From Tetraselmis striata (taxonomy: Eukaryota; Chlorophyta; Chlorodendrophyceae; Chlorodendrales; Chlorodendraceae), in assembly GCA_006384855.1 (NCBI GenBank), contig VCJN01001388.1, forward strand, positions 124,001 through 188,000: a stretch of DNA of 64,000 nt, given 5' to 3'. Each line of letters starts with the position of its first letter. Positions within the stretch are counted from its first letter, which is position 1. A program made the position numbers and the translations under genes. The notes beneath the pieces were generated by a model, which ran no database searches, had not been told where the DNA came from, and worked only from the letters and a program-made list of their open reading frames with translations. Below, piece by piece: positions 44,871-56,568 of the stretch.

Positions 44871-47800
44871 AGCCTACCCGTGCTTTGTTCAATGCTGACA
44901 TTGATGCGCCCAACGGTTCTGCAATCCCGTCGCAGGAGGTGGTTGAGAAACTCCGGCACTTCCTGGGTCCCACCGGAGTCAACAAACTGAAACTTCCAGA
45001 GGTAATAGGAATGCAAACTGTGTAGGCATGGGGTGGGAACTCGCGTGACAAATTACTGACTCTTCAGGGGGTTTGCGAACGCCATGGAAACCACATTGCA
45101 GCAATGCTTTCATGAAGTCTAAAACGTCTTGTTGTAACCTATTCATGTAACCAGGTTGTAGTCCTCGGTAGACAGTCTGAAGGAAAATCAAGCATCTTGA
45201 ATTATCTGATTGGGAAGGACGATGTGAGCAAGCATGTTCTGACTGCAACCGAGGGGTTAACAACAAAGGTGAGCGCTTACCCATCTTCAGCCTGCAGTCT
45301 CTGCCATCACTGTAGAGTTTTGATTCCAAGTAAGATGGTATACCATAGAGCCACACATCTTTTCAAGGGGCAGCTTCTATGGGGACTGGCCCTAGTAGTG
45401 CACTTAGGCCTGTTGTCCACAATGTGTTCGACATGCTGAGCCACCCGTTTGAACTCTTGGTCAAGTTGTCTGACACTGCTGCAGCATAGGACGCTCACCC
45501 CCCTTTCCCTCGCATTTTTCACAACCTGGCAGATTACCATGCGAGTTACCTTGCTTAGCAACCGGCATGTGGATGAGACTACTGGACGAGAGCTGGATTG
45601 GTTTGCAGCAGTAACACACAAGACTGCTGATCAACCGGATCAGGTTCAGGAATTTTGTGACCCGATGAGATTGAGGCAGGTCCTATGATGCAGCTGCGCA
45701 ACCTCAAGCCTGCACACCCTTGTTTATGTCAGATATAACGACAACAGTCCATGGAATAGCATTGCCCAATATTATACAAGAGCCTCTCAGCCAGTTCAAA
45801 CGCGCTTGATAAGGCTTTTCAGACAAACATGTGCGTTGCCACCTTTATCTGTATGCTGATGAATCTTGGGACTCTAAGACGATACGTTTGCCAACTGATC
45901 CATGTCAGGGAGCACATTGAAACATTTCAAAATGATCGTGAAGTTTTGGACGGCAACGTATATTTCAACATCAAGTGCTACTCGTCCACGTATAAGTATC
46001 CATTTACCCTTGTAGATTTGCCAGGTCTGCCAGGTAACAGCAGCGACCAGAACTACCGCGCTGCTCTTGATATGGCATTGAAGCACATTCGCGATCTTGA
46101 AGGTATGATGAATTTTAGTCAACACTTTTGGTCTGGCGTCTCCTCCATGGTGCAGAAAATGGCACGCTGCATTGGTGGCTGATTGTATTCACTCTGTGAC
46201 AAATCTGCTGTGCTTCAGGATGTGTGGTTATGAATGTCTCCCAGGCGGTAGGCAATCACGATCTTGGCAATGACGCCATGTTTGGATTCTTGGAGAACGA
46301 TGTCGGTTGGCAGAAGGAGCGGATAGAGCGCAGCACTATCCGTGTCTTCACTATGATAGACACCGCCACGTCTGCTCAACGTATGTGACAGTGGCAAGCA
46401 AGCTGTGGCAATGATGATGAATGTACTTCACGTGGTGCCGTTGTCATGCTTACAATAATGCTTGCACCCTTCTCGTACAGGAGAAAAAATTCTCAAAACG
46501 GTCCTGTCTGAAGAAGCCCAAAGACGATACCCGCAAGGGACTTTCATCGTCATTAATCAGCCTGATGCCAGAGAGGTACGAGTCTTTGATTGCCCTTGCA
46601 ACATGATCTCACTGCCTTGTACTGCATTGCACAACCTAATGTGCCTGTTGGCTGACGGCGAGACCTTGCACGCTGAAACGGACCGTCTTCAGATATTTAA
46701 GAGCGATACGGGATTCGAGCCATACCAAGCCTGCTGCGGGCATGATAAACTGGCTCAGCGGATTTCCACGCTGCAGCTTCAGGCGGCACAGGATAGTGTG
46801 CCTTCCATGGAGCGCGGCATTGATGATGCGGTGAGTGATGTGTCCCGGCTCAGGCCTCAGCCTGCGGTTGCTGTGACTGCATTATTTCTTACTGTGCAGC
46901 TGCGCTCTGTAGCTTACAACACGTGGAATTCCTTAAGCCAATCAAAGTAGATGGACAGAAATGCAGGAGCTATGTGCTTGTGTGTACGTATTTGCGGCCA
47001 CAGCCACTTAGTCTTTGTTTTTCGCGATGTAGATCAAATCCAGCCAAGAGAAGCTGCGCCTGCTGGGAGACCCCCTCCCTGACACAGATCACTCCAGGGC
47101 CATGTATTTTTCTCGCGTCATGCTACAAGGCCTGATAAACCAACTTAACAACAAGAAGGGATTCAGGGATGACAACGGAAATGCAGGTCAGCAAAAAGTG
47201 GTGAAGATGCTCCAGGCATGGGCGGATTCCCAGACCGACCCTACATCATCTTCTCTAAAGAGGCGAGTCACCCTACCTCGGCCATGATAAGCTCACCTGA
47301 GCCGAGCAACACATCTCTCGAACGAATCCGATCTCCATGCTGCTAGTTTACGCAAACATATGGGCATGTGCACGCACTGATTGTACAAATGATCACTGTA
47401 GTAGGCAAGCAGATAACCCATTTCAGCACATGGACACACAATGACAAATCCCGAATTCATTGGATTGGTTCCAAGGTCTCTCAAGTGTTTTTGGTTTTAT
47501 TGTTTCTCACAACAAGCGCGTTCAACTGTGCAGAACGCTGACCTCATTGGACAGTGCTGAAGATTGGTACAAGAGGGTGTCACGGTATGTCAACTCGTTT
47601 GGTGACGGCAACGCTCATTCGCGCTACAACAAAAGTATGAGCCTGGCAAACGAGATTCAGCGAGAGGTGGTGCATCCCACACTGGTGGATACCTGCTGCA
47701 GAGCTCTGGATGATTGCTTCAGTAAATGGTCTGAGTACTGTGAGGAACATCTGCAGCACATTTTGTACACAAACACTGACGCAGAGAGCAGGGTGATGTG

Positions 47801-48900
47801 GGATCGAATGCCTGAGCTTCGCAACTATGTGGAAAAGAAGGTCAAGGAGTCTGTATTGGTAAGCTTCCGACTCTATGAGCCATTTCCTGGCTTTGTCTTC
47901 CTGCGCTACTTGCTCTGAGCCTTAACATCTGCACTCAGTCCCGTTTGGCCCCATGCCGTGAACCTGTGTTGCACGATTAGGCTGCAAAGGACAATGCAAA
48001 TGGGCATTTACAGCGCACCTTGGACATGTACGATTACGTCTGGGAATTTCATTCGCCGGAAGAGCTGCCTTTGGAAGATGGGCAGAGGGAATGGAATCTT
48101 TCTGGGAGCGCATCATCATGGGGGAAGCTCCGCGCAGCTGCAGAGACAGAAATACTGAGGAATCTGGGCACAAATGTGCTTGGCGGTGTGCCTCTACAGC
48201 TTGCCAGTGGTGCCTTGGAAGCTGCCATTGAGACTGCAAAAACTTCTGTGCATGAGACCCTTGGCAAGCTGTGGCCAGCAGAACCCTCCAGGCGTGCAGC
48301 CTTGTCACAGGCAGATGCAGCCAATGGCCACCGGCTTGATCGAGCCCAGTGGAAGGAAATATATAACGAGGCAGTGGTGTTTCTCAAGGACTACAATGAG
48401 CGTGTTGTATGGAGCTCTTTGCAGGTGAGTGAGCTTACCTTCACCCTAAAACCAAAACCCAAAACCCTAACAAAACACTAACACTCCTGCTGATTTCTAT
48501 TATCCGTGACTATCTATCCTCAGCAGCTTAGAATCCAACACATTGCGCGTACTTAGTTCGATTGTTGGAACAATGACAAGCCATCCTGAGGCTTTGCGCT
48601 GGTGAATTGGGTGCACAGACTGCAACAGTGAGAATCGTCCATACCTATCTTCTCCGTGAATACAGTGCCAACCTGTGGAAAATGGACAAAGATATCCAGA
48701 AGGAACTTGAGACTGGGGACACACTGAAGAAATTGATGCAGGAGAACCCAGAGACACAGCAGCAGAGGGGCGAGCTGATCTCTATGATTGCTCAGCTGGA
48801 GGACTGCAAAAGGCAAGTTCAAAAACAGAACCTTCCTAGCCAGAATCACAAACAGAACAACCAACCCCCTGTGGTTTCTGAAGTAACATCTGACATGTGA
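44871..48900 (+). CDS. dynamin-related large GTPase
   Basis: A membrane-remodelling GTPase by family. Exons by phase: 44871-45001, 45155-45268, 45533-45675, 45909-46102, 46219-46380, 46481-46575, 46663-46830, 47033-47262, 47534-47858, 47981-48424, 48619-48900; about 762 residues plus a missing N terminus. Motifs: P-loop VVVLGRQSEGKSSILNYLIG, switch-I threonines (EGLTTKITMRV), G3 FTLVDLPGLPG, TMID at the G4 position (usual TKLD, so weakly conserved) and VINQPDARE after it. Stalk helices follow. The C terminus resembles a GTPase effector domain (LKKLMQENPETQQQRGELIS). No PH domain or membrane anchor is visible. The boundary at 46575/46663 is the least certain; reading through it is also open. 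Two introns start with GC (45676 GCAGGT, 47263 GCGAGT). The first exon is unresolved. Confidence 0.85.
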
Positions 48901-49461
48901 ATTTTGAATGCAGAACTCTGGCAGCGTACAAGAGGATTAATCTGTGACATGGGAGCATCTTCCTCAGATGACACTGACTTTTGCAGCATCACCACTTCAA
49001 ATTGCTGATTGTATTGCCTCAGAAGATGGGCGACCTCTGTTTTGTGCCTGTTGATGCGTTGTTTTCCAGTGCAAGAAATGATGGATATATGCCAGTTACA
49101 GATATTCTCCGTTTCATAATGAGCATTTTGTGGTCGCTCCTTGTTGCTCGGTGCATTTTCTTATTTGTCCTTTGAACCCCCCCCCCCCCCCCCCCCCTCC
49201 CAATTTACATGCTTGGCCTAATCCAGCAACGTGCGGCGAAAAATATCATGTAATTCTACCTCTTTCCCCAGCAAGCATATGTCTAAGTAATCTCTCCCAT
49301 GGCAGCTTGGCCTTGCAATCAGGTCCTGCCAGCCTTTATTCAGCATTAATGCACACGCATATCGCCATGAGAAACCCTGTTAACATAATACATCGCGCAG
49401 AAATCTCCCTGAGCTGGGTGAATGACTTACATCCCTGTGTTGCTGGCGCTAAAAAGGTTGA
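48901..49461. other. convergent intergenic spacer
   Basis: 561 bp between the 3' ends of the dynamin-related and WD40 genes. It holds a 19-base C run at 49179-49197. The two 3' UTRs must share this space; no terminator-like element was recognised. Confidence 0.5.
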
Positions 49462-50946
49462 CTAAATGTCGAAATTACTCGGTATGCGCGGCAACCTGCT
49501 CAGGGGCGAGTCAAATGATGGAGTAGGGCTCTGTGGCGCTGTTAGTTGATACTCGTCAGGCAGAGTCCGTGTAAAAGTGCTGAGATGGACTTCTCTCATA
49601 CGGCGTTCAGCAGTTCTAAGCTGCTCGAGAAGGTGTTTCAGCTGCTCCAACTGGCTCATAATGTTGACACTGACATAACGGGCACCAGCTTGTGTAGAAG
49701 AACCGTCCTCAGCATGTTCCGCTGAAGAATCCGACGCTGAAATGGTATCATTAACATGCATCTCCACGGCAGGGGGCAGTGTCCCACGTAGCCACCGCGT
49801 ATAGACAGGCACGACTTTGGACTGAAGCTCCTCCTCAAAATCTGTTGGGACTACGTAGACCAGTCCCTCGGAGCATGCAGTTCCCAGGAATCTCCGGCCC
49901 CAGCTAACAGACCTGGCATGTGGGTGAGTGAATATTCTCTTGTGACCTGCTGCGAGATCACGCACCAGTCCTGTGGCACTTCCTGCTCTAGCTGCACGCG
50001 CATAGTATGGAGCCGATATGACAACTTCATCGCCGCCGACACTCGCAAGCAGATGCGGGGGGCTGTTCGACCAGCTGATCCCGGTGACAGGCTGGCCATT
50101 GTGGAGGTTTTCAAGTGTGAAAGGCTCCCAAGTCGAAGTGTCGTACAGAAGAACGGATCCATCTTTAAGCCCACAGGCCACCCAGCTGCCGCAGGGGCTC
50201 CACTTGCAGGTTCCCGTTTCGCACTGCAATGCGTTCTCCACGCGCGTCAACAAGGCTCCGTTGACGTCGAGGACGAGCAGTGTGCCGCTCCTGCACGCCA
50301 CGGCTAGCTGTAGCCCCTTGGAAACAGTTTCGCCCCAGCCCAGGGCAAGTGGCTCGTGATCTGAGATGTCTGCCAATGCCTGTTGGAGGGCAGAAAGCTC
50401 CTTGGCTTTGAACCATACTTGGTGCTTCCCGCGATGCTTTTGGCATCGGCTCCAGAGTTGCACGGACCTTCTCCTGATGTCCAACGACGCGAGAATGCCC
50501 GTCGATTGCGCAAAGGACAGGTCGTCCACCTCCATAACCTCCCTACCCATGAGTTTCAGTATATCACAAGAGGAATTTGGTCCCCTTGGTGCGAACTGGC
50601 GAAGTGCGTACCCCCCTGTGGTGCCTTCGTCAGCAGCTCTACCCAAGGTATCCTTACAGCCGCCGCTGAAGATGTATCGGCCGTCAGGAGTCCACGTCAC
50701 GCAATTGGTTCTGCCTGGACCACTCGGGTATGCGTTCAGCTTCGTGTATGTCATCTCTTTCCCTGTCTTTGCATCCACCACCGCGATGAGCCCATTCGAT
50801 GTGCCAGCGGCGAACACGTCATCTTGAGGGTGGAAGGCCAGGTGTGTCAGGCCGGGCGTCGTTGTCGCCGCGTTGTAGGCCGCATTACCGCCCATACCAA
50901 GAAGGGCCGCTATGCCAGCTCCAGCAGGCCAAAGAAGGAAAGCCAT
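49462..50946 (-). CDS. WD40-repeat protein, intronless
   Basis: 494 residues from ATG 50946 to TAG; the frame is open six codons further upstream but without an ATG. The N terminus is hydrophobic (MAFLLWPAGAGIAALLGMGG), a possible membrane anchor or signal. Seven blades of a propeller are visible: GLTHLAFHPQDDVFAAGTSN, NCVTWTPDGRYIFSGG, VDDLSFAQSTGILASLDIRR..VQLWS, LALGWGETVSKGLQLAVACR, CKWSPCGSWVACGLKDGSVL, VTGISWSNSPPHLLASVGGD and RSVSWGRRFLGTACSEGLVY. A short coiled coil follows (MSQLEQLKHLLEQLRTAERR), then a Ser/Pro tail. It probably acts as a protein-interaction scaffold; the partner is unknown. I could not assign it to a named WD40 family. It is the only long uninterrupted host gene here. 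Confidence 0.85.
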   Translation of the reverse strand: MAFLLWPAGAGIAALLGMGGNAAYNAATTTPGLTHLAFHPQDDVFAAGTSNGLIAVVDAKTGKEMTYTKLNAYPSGPGRTNCVTWTPDGRYIFSGGCKDTLGRAADEGTTGGYALRQFAPRGPNSSCDILKLMGREVMEVDDLSFAQSTGILASLDIRRRSVQLWSRCQKHRGKHQVWFKAKELSALQQALADISDHEPLALGWGETVSKGLQLAVACRSGTLLVLDVNGALLTRVENALQCETGTCKWSPCGSWVACGLKDGSVLLYDTSTWEPFTLENLHNGQPVTGISWSNSPPHLLASVGGDEVVISAPYYARAARAGSATGLVRDLAAGHKRIFTHPHARSVSWGRRFLGTACSEGLVYVVPTDFEEELQSKVVPVYTRWLRGTLPPAVEMHVNDTISASDSSAEHAEDGSSTQAGARYVSVNIMSQLEQLKHLLEQLRTAERRMREVHLSTFTRTLPDEYQLTAPQSPTPSFDSPLSRLPRIPSNFDI

Positions 50947-51824
50947 ATGAGAGGATTCGGCCACACGGCTGCGGTCTGACCAGGCGGGTGGAGCTGGCGA
51001 AGGACGCCAAGCCTCTTGATATACGCGACGGATGCTGTCTCACGGCAAACTCACGAGGTGGGCTACCGCTAGTGGGCCTGCACGCGGAGAAAACGCCATG
51101 CAAGCATGCCGCCGTTCCAGAGTATACCCGTACCGGTAAAAGCCCTGAACCGGTACCCCCCGTACTAGCGGCCTGCCGGGGGCGCGGCGGGTTGGCCAAC
51201 GGAGTGGTCCGGTATTGTAACGGGTTCGTTGCTATGTGGCGATGCCGCGGTGCGCGCGCCGCGAGAAGGTATATAGTAGAGATGACGATGAGGTCGTACA
51301 GGTACCTCGTAAAGTAAAGTAAAGTTCGCCCCGGGACATCGGCCGAAGCCGCCCCAGCACTTGACCTCGTGCGCCAACTGCAGTCGTAGGTCTGGCATAG
51401 CCCATAGACCATTGCCTCATTCGAACCCCGAAGGGCTAATGCATCAACCGGGTAAACCCGGGACACGTCGGGCCGATATTGCCGAAATGCATCGGCCAGG
51501 AATCGAACCCGGGTCTCTCGCATAGGTACCTCGTACCAGCGACCAGTAGCGACCAGCATCGCACTTCCGAAATGCTTTGCTCCGCGCGATGGGGCATTGC
51601 CCCGACTCGAATTTTCCACCTACGAAATCCCGTGTACATTACCGCTGTACATTCCGCGGGATTGTTATTGCTGATGATACACCCGTCGAGGACAGCGGAA
51701 GCAATTTCAACAAAGTACAGCAGAGTTCATAACACGTCAGATCCGAGGCGGTCATTCCCAGCTAACGACTCGTCGTGCTAGAGACCAGTCCCTATCAGCA
51801 GCATGTTAGTCAGGCCGCGCGATC
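50947..51824. other. no gene; SINE-like and LINE-like fragments
   Basis: The upstream region of the WD40 gene. It has a B-box-bearing stretch (51430-51535) and a LINE tail fragment (51551-51612, CTTCCGAAATGCTTTGCTCC). Confidence 0.5.
51430..51545 (-). mobile_element. tRNA-derived SINE-like sequence
   Basis: On the minus strand a perfect RNA polymerase III B box, GGTTCGATTCC (51499-51509), is embedded in AGACCCGGGTTCGATTCC and followed by GCATTTC. The same arrangement recurs at 61850-61925. There is no complete tRNA fold, so this is a tRNA-derived repeat rather than a tRNA gene. Confidence 0.4.
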
Positions 51825-52529
51825 GAAACTCCGACTAGGGGCTCGGTGGCCCGGCCATCCGCACGCCCACGGCGCACATCTCAAGATGGGAGGAAGCGCA
51901 CGGCGATCAGCACGCGGCTGGCCGGGCGGCGGGGCTCTAGACTTATGAAAATCCTGTGTAGAGGCCGACCCGGGGCGACAGACACGCACACACCGAGAGG
52001 AAACTCCGACTAGGAGCCTGGTGGCCCGGCCATCCGCACGCCCACGGCGCACATCTCGAGATGGGAGGAAGCGCACGGCGATCAGCACGCGGCTGGCCGG
52101 GCGGCGGGCTCTAGACTTATGGGAATCCCGTGTAGAGGCCGAGCCGGGGCGACAGACACGCACACACCGAGACGAAACTCCGACTAGGAGCCTGGTGGCC
52201 CGGCCATCCGCACGCCCACGGCGCACATCTCGAGATGGGAGGAAGCGCATGGCGACCAGCAGCACGCAGCAAGCCGGGCGGCGGGGCTCTAGACTTATGG
52301 GAATCCCGTGTAGAGGCCGAGCCGGGGCGACAGACACGCACACACCGAGACGAAACTCCGACTAGGAGCCCGGTGGCCCGGCCCTCCGCACGCCCACGGC
52401 GCACACCTCCAGATGGGAGGAAGCGCATGGCGACCAGCAGCACGCAGCAAGCCGGGCGGCGGGGCTCTAGACTTATGGGAATCCCGTGTAGGGGCCGAGC
52501 CGGGGCGACAGACACGCACATGCCGAGAC
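51825..52529. repeat. 176-bp satellite, four tandem units
   Basis: Units start at 51825, 52000, 52174 and 52352 with GAAACTCCGACTAGG and have lengths 175, 174, 178 and 178. Units 3 and 4 are almost identical and share a 3-4 bp CAG insertion (GACCAGCAGCACGC), so the array grew recently at its right end. Long open frames crossing it are a by-product of GC-rich repeats. Confidence 0.9.
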
Positions 52530-53122
52530 GGCAGCGACGCAGCGGAAGATGGGAGGATCGACTAAGGCTAATCGGTTGATCGCGTACGAGATAATCCTTA
52601 CCATCGACGAATCTCAGTCAAGGTATATAATGTAGGTACTACGGCTGGTCGGTGCACTGGTAGTGTTAAGTGGACAGGTAGCGCATCTTACCTTGTCTGG
52701 GGTGAGAGTCAATGAGTACGGCGGGGGGTCGTCCCCACTGGGGCGCTCCATGGATCACGACAGCGGTTCCGGGATGGGCGGTTGGGAAAGGGTGTCGCTG
52801 GGTGGGAGGAAGTGCGGAGACTGATGGAGGGCAATGGATCTTCATCCCTCCGCTGCGCCGTTGTCTTCTTGCGTTGTCGCTGGCGCCCGCGGCACTCCGA
52901 GTCTCCGACCACCCGGATATCATCATACTCCTGCGACGCGCGGTTGCGGGAACGCGTACTTTATGGCGTTTTGATGTCGAGGGAGTAACATTCTCGTACC
53001 ATAAAGGGATTTCAGGGTCCAGAAATATCCGGGATTTCGTAGGTGAAAAATTTGTGATTTGAATCACTCCGGTTATATCTGTGTTCGGGCAGGAATGATT
53101 ATCTGAGGTCCGGCTGCGAGGC
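52530..53122. other. no recognised gene
   Basis: A 116-residue frame (52712-53062, MSTAGGRPHWGAPWITTAVP) has no recognisable motif and may be chance in GC-rich DNA. Confidence 0.4.
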
Positions 53123-53418
53123 CATTCGAATCACGCATTACTCGCATGGGCCGACGCCCAAACGGGTAGGGCGGACCTTTCGTGGTCAGTGCCGGGTATT
53201 TTCATGGCAGTGGTTTAGACGGCGATCCAACAGTGTTGGAAATTCCGTCAGTGGCATTGAATTAGTCTTGCAAAATGCTTCGGCAATTTGCTTGATGACT
53301 ACAACGGAGCGCCGCCTACCCAGGGAATTCCGTAACTAGATCGCTGCCTAAACGACCGTCATAGAGACGCTGCAAGGGTTTCACTGGTGCCAATCCTGTC
53401 CAGGGGCGGGAAAAACAA
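53123..53418 (+). mobile_element. LINE 3' tail, truncated copy 3
   Basis: Family tail from CATTACTCGCATGGGCCGAC through GACCTTTCGTGGTCAGTGCC, GCTTCGGCAATTTGCTTG and the terminal GACGCTGCAAGGGTTTCACT to an A-rich end. It is directly followed by an RT fragment of a LINE in the same orientation. Confidence 0.75.
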
Positions 53419-53439
53419 AGTACATGTACATGTAGTCGA

Positions 53440-53895
53440 TCCGCCGTTCGCAAGCGGGTTTTATGCGGAATGAGGAGGGCCCCATGGAAGTCGCCAGCTT
53501 ATTCGACATCGTGGCTCGTCGCCAAGCGTTAGGTCTACCCACGTACATGCACGCGGGATTTATTGACTTCATGAGGGCATATGACACCGTACCTCATGAA
53601 CTTTTATTCCTAAAACCACAAGCCCTAGGAGTCACGGGTCATATGCTTACCTTCATATACACTTACTGTGCTTCCTTGCTTTATACATGGATAGTATGGT
53701 ACGGGTTATGACAGGGGTGGCCCCGGGAACACTGTTAGGCCCCATACCTAAAGAGCGTGGCCTCCGACAGGGGTGCCCCGCTTCCCCCATCCTATGTAAC
53801 ATATTTATTACCGATATATTCGATGGGGTAGAACATCTAGGGTGTGAGTACCAGAGTGCACCGACACATTTCCGGCAAGGATGGAATCGGGGGCG
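53440..53895 (+). mobile_element. LINE reverse-transcriptase fragment
   Basis: Frame 53440-53700: LFDIVARRQALGLPTYMHAG, GFIDFMRAYDTVPHELLF (RT motif A with its D) and LGVTGHMLTFIY. A frame change near 53700 leads to VRVMTGVAPGTLL and RGLRQGCPASPILCNIFITD, the LRQGxPxSPxLFN motif B. The FADD box is not present; the copy ends before it. It may belong with the thumb-to-3' part at 58.4-61.2 kb. Confidence 0.75.
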
Positions 53896-54029
53896 CCAGT
53901 CATGCTGCATCGCCGTCGCTGCCAAGACCGGTTGTGGCCCGGCCGTGTTCGCGGCTAAAACAAGGCCAGCAAGCGCGGCGAAGGGGGCGAAGGCGAATGC
54001 GTATTGGAAAGTCAGCCCCTAGCGCCGCT

Positions 54030-56241
54030 TGTTGGTCCCTACCAGAAGTCGCTACTGGTGGTAGTAACGAAGACCAAACGATCGGTGGATGGCGGCAGAG
54101 ATATGGTTACAATATTTCAATAGATATTCACAATTTGAATTTCATTTGATTTATAGGATATTAAAGGAATGAAGACCGGCTGTTGAACTTGAAAACATTG
54201 CATATATCCAATTCTGCCACTGAAATGTTGACTCGTTTCAATGATCGAAATCCCCGTCGACTCTCATGCACTACAACAAGCGGATGACGAGTGGACGACC
54301 GCGCCGCGGGGCTGATATAAACGAGCAAACGGTAGCAGGAGGAATTTCTCATGCTCGAAATGGTGTGAATTACAAAAGGCCAGTAACAAATCCACCGCGA
54401 AAAGCAGCGCTAGGAAATCAACACAAGCCGCTTAAAAGTGCCCCGCGTACACGAGGCGGGAAGGGCGAGTGATGCGCGCCCGGATAAGAGTCCGGCCCAC
54501 GCGAGCACGTGTATGTATGTGAGGTAGGCCGGGTGATCCAAGGACGTGCAGTACAGCTTCGGCAATAACTGGGTTCATGGCGGAAGAATCTACGGCGTTT
54601 GTTGAGGCAGTGTGCACGCTCTAGAGCCGCCACCAAGCTCACGACCCTAAAGAAATCTCCTGCGAGTAAGGCCTCCTCAAGAGCCCGGACAGTGCACCGA
54701 GTGCCCTGCGATGAGAGGGCGCCCCGATTCGCGGCCAAGCATGCGCATGCGACGGCGCGCACTGTGCGGCGCACCGCCCCCTTACTCACCTCACCCACTA
54801 CTATGTAAGCCGAAGACCATGCCCGTGTACTCCGACATGTTCAGAATATCTCGAAGCGGGCCCTTATGTCACGGCTCCGTGTCGTGCCACGCCGTATCCC
54901 GCACTGACAACCCCCGTTGCATGTCGCCTAACAAGGTGCGCTGAAACCAATTCACAGCCACGGCCCGGGCTACTACGATGTACTTGACCCCGCACCGCGT
55001 GGTTTTGAGCTCCACCAGCCCAGGCTTCAAGCACCGGGGATAATAGCATCCGATCACGACGCTGAAAGCCGGGAGGGAGGGCTCTACGTCTGGCAACATG
55101 TCCATGAGTTAATCTACGACGGGGACAGTGCTGTCCAAAGGCATTGGCTAATGAAGCAAGCCGCCCATCTCTTGGGGACGGTACGGTGATGCTGCGATCG
55201 TAAACACGGTGATCACGGAAGACGTATGCGATAACATCGCGCTGAATCAAATCTGAAATTGAAATGTGTGCTTCCCACGCTAGCGAGCGTATCCAGACGC
55301 CGCGAGGTTTTTGAGCGCATCGCCACAGAGGTCGTCAATGACGGGGTCCGTGGTGCTTCTGTCGAGGGCAGAATGATCTGGCTACTCCCAATTGCCGGTG
55401 CAATGCATGGGCTAGGCAAAAGAAGTACCCGGCTCAGCTATCTACCTCCCGCAAAAACAGATTTAAAAGAAGTTTTAGGTTGGTCACCAGATGCATTATT
55501 GCGGTCTTAAGCAAAATTTGCCTTAGAAACCTAGGCAAGACGTTGTCACTTGCTATACTAGATAATTGTGTGGCTTGCCGCCACTCGCGTGTGAATAATA
55601 TGCTTGATATTGTTTTAGCTTGTGTGATGTTCTGGGCGGGATACTTGGAAATAACTTGTAAACATAGTGGGCGTTTTGGTTTCTGGTTCCGTAATTGAAC
55701 TGTCTTAGCCTTGAAACAACATCGCCATTATTGCTAAAAACATGTCAGATGTTAAAATATATTCAAAGGTAGGAAGGGTGGAAGGTGGGCGCATAGGAAT
55801 CCTTGTAGATGTCTAATTGCTGCCCCGGTGGCCGATATCCCAACAACACAGCGGGATTACCTCGCCATCAAAAGTGAAACGATCGCCACCACAGTCCCCG
55901 CGATTCTTGATCCAATATAGATGAATAGAACAGCTTGAACTGGATGTCGCGTTCAATCGGAGATGGTGGACTGTATTGCGTGAGGAAGTGCATGGTCATT
56001 TATGAAGTAGATATACTTGCAATTCTGCAGGCCGTCGTTGCAATGATCCACCAAGATTATCGTGTTCTTGAACTCCGAAGCAGGTATATAGATCTAGGTA
56101 TACGAATATGTAAAATGAATACAATGTAATGAATATAAATACAAATATGAGTATCAATATAAATATGATTATAATTATATTCTATGTATATATGTATATT
56201 CGTAGTGTACCTAGATCTATATACCTACTTTTGTTATATAG

Positions 56242-56272
<31 letters not shown>

Positions 56273-56568
56273 AATAAATATAATACATACATACATATAT
56301 ATATACATACAATGTATAATACTACCATATATTATGTACGTAATGTATATCATAATAACTATAGTTACATATAATATAAATAATTCCATAATCACATATA
56401 TGTCGTAGTGTAGTTGAAGAAAAGGATAAAGTGGGGATGCTGCCATAAACATGATTGTTGGGAAAGTTCGCAGGCAACAAGAGACGAAAGGGCAATATGA
56501 CCGACTGGCTGCCCCGCTTATATATCGTCCGGTCGGCCGTGCGGTGCGCGCATACTGCCGCACGCAAT
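54030..56568. other. no confirmed gene; microsatellite
   Basis: Minus-strand frames at 55250-54420 look faintly coding (LPAFSVVIGCYYPRCLKPGL, DMQRGLSVRDTAWHDTEP) but are broken and unidentified. 56090-56400 is AT-rich with a (CA)13 run at about 56243-56268 and TATATG repeats. Confidence 0.4.

Noticed and set aside
50885-51619. 244-codon minus-strand frame upstream of the WD40 gene
   Set aside because: It crosses the SINE-like and LINE-like fragments and overlaps the WD40 start in another frame; no motif.
51810-52521. Long Arg/Pro-rich minus-strand frames
   Set aside because: They are produced by the 176-bp satellite; unit lengths vary (174-178 bp), so no frame is maintained by design.
52712-53062. 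116-codon frame as a gene
   Set aside because: Starts with ATG but shows no family motif or conserved pattern and lies between repeats.
54418-55250. Two minus-strand frames as a possible gene
   Set aside because: Frames are short, interrupted and without splice-consistent joins or family motifs.
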